Below are positions 23,993 through 25,238 of a DNA stretch of 25,238 nucleotides, in pieces. The DNA is from QQUD01 sp039029915 (GTDB taxonomy: Bacteria > Chloroflexota > Anaerolineae > Promineifilales > Promineifilaceae), in assembly GCA_039029915.1 (NCBI GenBank), contig JBCCFD010000059.1:1-25238 (forward strand), read 5' to 3'. A program made the translations under genes and the position numbers. The notes beneath the pieces were generated by a model. That model saw only the letters and a program-made list of their open reading frames with translations. It was not told where the DNA came from and searched no databases. How positions within the stretch are numbered: the stretch's first letter is position 1; each line of letters begins with the position of its first letter.

Positions 23993-24022
23993 ACTATACA
24001 CGTCAGAGGATACGGCCGTCAA
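23993..24022 (-). promoter_or_regulatory. Promoter of the putative structured RNA, overlapping an ACGGCCGT copy
   Basis: TTGACG and TATAGT with an 18-nt spacer on the minus strand. The ACGGCCGT octamer at 24012-24019 overlaps the -35 box. The 14-bp palindrome at 23974-23987 sits at the predicted start site. Confidence 0.45.
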
Positions 24023-24072
24023 CCAGAACATACTTTTTAGAATTGCTAAACATTTCACAAGAAGACGAAACC

Positions 24073-24927
24073 TTACCCAACTTGCGCCGCTTCCCAGCCG
24101 ACAATCGCTTTTTTGCGCGAAGGTCCCCAGCGGTATTGATGCATCTTGCCCGCCTTGCTGATGACGCGATGGCAAGGAATAAGGTATCCAATTGGGTTTT
24201 TAGCGACGGCGCTAGCGACGGCGCGGGTGGCACTTAATTTTCCGATCTGCTCAGCTAAACCGGAGTAGGTGACAATTTGGCCCGATGGGATGTTGAGCAG
24301 CGCTTGCCACACCTGCACTTGGAAGTTGGTGCCTTTCAAGAAGAGATGGAATGGTTTTTGGGGGGTGGCCTGAGCAAAGATAGCGTCGATAACAACGGCC
24401 GTTTCTGCTTCATCCCACACCAGCTCAGCCAAAGGCCATTCTGCCTGCAGGCCACTGATTTCTGCCTCTCGATTTGCTTCATTCAAAAAGCGTAGGGCAC
24501 AGATACCTCGATTTGTCATACCGATGAGGCAATCGCCAAAGGGGGTTGGATGTACAGCATAACGAATCTTGATACCAGACCCGCGCTGCTTATATTCACC
24601 CGGCGTCATCGCCTCGAACGTCACAAACAGGTCGTGTAGTCGACCAGAGCCGGACAGGCCTGCATCAAGCGCCGTCTCTAAAACGGGTTGGGATTGCGAC
24701 AGCTTCTCTTTGGCGTAGGAAATGGTGAGATAGTGCAAAAATTGGGCCGGCGTCACACCTGCCCACCGCTTGAAAAGACGCTGAAAATGATACTTGCTCA
24801 GATGAACGCTTTCAGCGATTTCGTCGAGATTGGGCTGATTTTGGAAGTTGTCTTCCAAATATTGAATCGCTTGCTCAATACGATAATAATCTTGTGATTG
24901 TTGAGAATAGGTAGTAGTTGTTGACAT
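24073..24927 (-). CDS. ada: Ada-like AraC regulator fused to O6-methylguanine-DNA methyltransferase
   Basis: 284 residues. N-terminal AraC-type helix-turn-helix (about 15-100: LDEIAESVHLSKYHFQRLFKRWAGVTPAQFL), then the Ada ribonuclease-like and MGMT domains (about 110-284) with the active-site box PCHRV (Cys252) that takes the alkyl group from O6-alkylguanine, and NFQVQVWQALLNIPSGQIVTYSGLAEQIG before it. The zinc-binding N-terminal domain of E. coli Ada (Cys38 methyl acceptor) is absent, so phosphotriester sensing in that form is not expected. ATG at 24927 is preferred; a GTG at 24963 would add 12 residues. No clear ribosome site. ACGGCCGT lies at 24948-24955, just upstream. Confidence 0.9.
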   Translation of the reverse strand: MSTTTTYSQQSQDYYRIEQAIQYLEDNFQNQPNLDEIAESVHLSKYHFQRLFKRWAGVTPAQFLHYLTISYAKEKLSQSQPVLETALDAGLSGSGRLHDLFVTFEAMTPGEYKQRGSGIKIRYAVHPTPFGDCLIGMTNRGICALRFLNEANREAEISGLQAEWPLAELVWDEAETAVVIDAIFAQATPQKPFHLFLKGTNFQVQVWQALLNIPSGQIVTYSGLAEQIGKLSATRAVASAVAKNPIGYLIPCHRVISKAGKMHQYRWGPSRKKAIVGWEAAQVG

Positions 24928-25048
24928 GATGACAGTGTAGGGGAGAGACGGCCGTTTCTCCACCCGAATCTTGCGGTGAAAGGGTTACTGGATATGGGGT
25001 GAGGTATATTGGTATATTGGTTTAGTAATATCACCAGTCTGACCCATA

Positions 25049-25238
25049 TCACTCATCTCCTTCTTCCACAATCGACGGATCGAAGCAAACAAACTCCACC
25101 AAATTCCCTTCCGGATCGTTGAGGTAAAGACTGCGCCACTGCACCCAAGCGTGCGTAGACGTGCGGACCGCTTGGCCGAGCGCTTCAAGGTGGGCGACCT
25201 CAGCATCGAAATCGGCCAGATCAATGGTAAACGCAATG
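25049..25238 (-). CDS. Glyoxalase/bleomycin resistance (VOC) family protein, C-terminal part
   Basis: The right end of the window cuts this gene; 62 residues are left. They read from IAFTIDLADFDAEVAHLEALG to the VOC-fold hallmark SLYLNDPEGNLVEFVCFDP and end at TGA (25051-25049). The DPEGN motif and the metal-ligand Glu in VEF support the VOC superfamily; whether it is a lyase, dioxygenase or resistance protein cannot be told. It runs toward the ada gene on the same strand, with a 120-base gap that holds short TATATTGG repeats. Confidence 0.85.
   Translation of the reverse strand, partial: IAFTIDLADFDAEVAHLEALGQAVRTSTHAWVQWRSLYLNDPEGNLVEFVCFDPSIVEEGDE

Larger units (their letters stand above)
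1330..24955. repeat. Highly iterated palindrome ACGGCCGT (33 dispersed copies)
   Basis: Starts at 1330, 1755, 2003, 3723, 4026, 5451, 5551, 7684, 7903, 8116, 9019, 9125, 10319, 10412, 10850, 11965, 12676, 13788, 15638, 16105, 18481, 19468, 20504, 20752, 21021, 22209, 22288, 22852, 23099, 23618, 24012, 24395 and 24948. About 0.4 would be expected by chance for an 8-base palindrome in 25 kb. Seventeen copies extend to AACGGCCGTT. Twenty-nine copies lie in coding sequence: 16 read TAV, 9 read (N/D/Y)GR and 4 read RP, so all three codon phases are used. None lies in the IS110 element (none between 16113 and 18480). Counted by eye; a few copies may be missed. Confidence 0.9.

Overview
The window looks like chromosomal DNA of a mid-GC, Gram-positive-like or monoderm environmental bacterium. 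My best guess is Chloroflexota (Anaerolineae/Caldilineae-like). The hints are an auracyanin-like cupredoxin lipoprotein, a nickel SOD with its dedicated protease, a DUF4013 membrane protein, a liv-type transporter and lipobox-anchored binding proteins. This placement is inference; no rRNA or other marker gene is present.

Layout. 39-1200: a terminator of an upstream gene, a DUF4013 membrane gene (-), and a putative small RNA or attenuator (-). 1202-3186: fmt and a panE-like reductase, joined by an ATGA overlap. 3698-8421: a run of separate + strand genes: GDPD phosphodiesterase, nickel superoxide dismutase (sodN) and its maturation protease (sodX), a 7Fe/8Fe-type ferredoxin, a type-1 copper lipoprotein, a JAMM (M67) metallopeptidase and PlsY acyltransferase. 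8557-16463 (all -): an IclR regulator, then livH-livM-livG-livF as a tight operon, then an unusual lipoprotein that fuses two solute-binding families. No livK is visible. 16650-18080: an IS110-family element that appears to have inserted into one arm of an older palindromic repeat. 18162-21113 (-): two small membrane proteins, then a NarL-type sensor kinase and response regulator, arranged as one operon. 21580-23705 (+): a GT4 glycosyltransferase overlapping a DUF429-like protein. 23704-25238 (-): a putative structured ncRNA, an Ada-like regulator/alkyltransferase and a truncated glyoxalase-family gene.

The strongest genome-level signal is the octamer palindrome ACGGCCGT, found by eye 33 times (17 of them as AACGGCCGTT); about 0.4 would be expected by chance. 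It occurs in all three codon phases, on genes of both strands and between genes, so it behaves like a highly iterated palindrome comparable to cyanobacterial HIP1. The IS110 element contains none. The second strongest signal is a pair of promoter-to-terminator units without ORFs on the minus strand (about 943-1065 and 23704-23986), the latter with many nested inverted repeats. Both are candidates for undescribed RNAs. All counts and structures were read by eye; no search or folding program was run.
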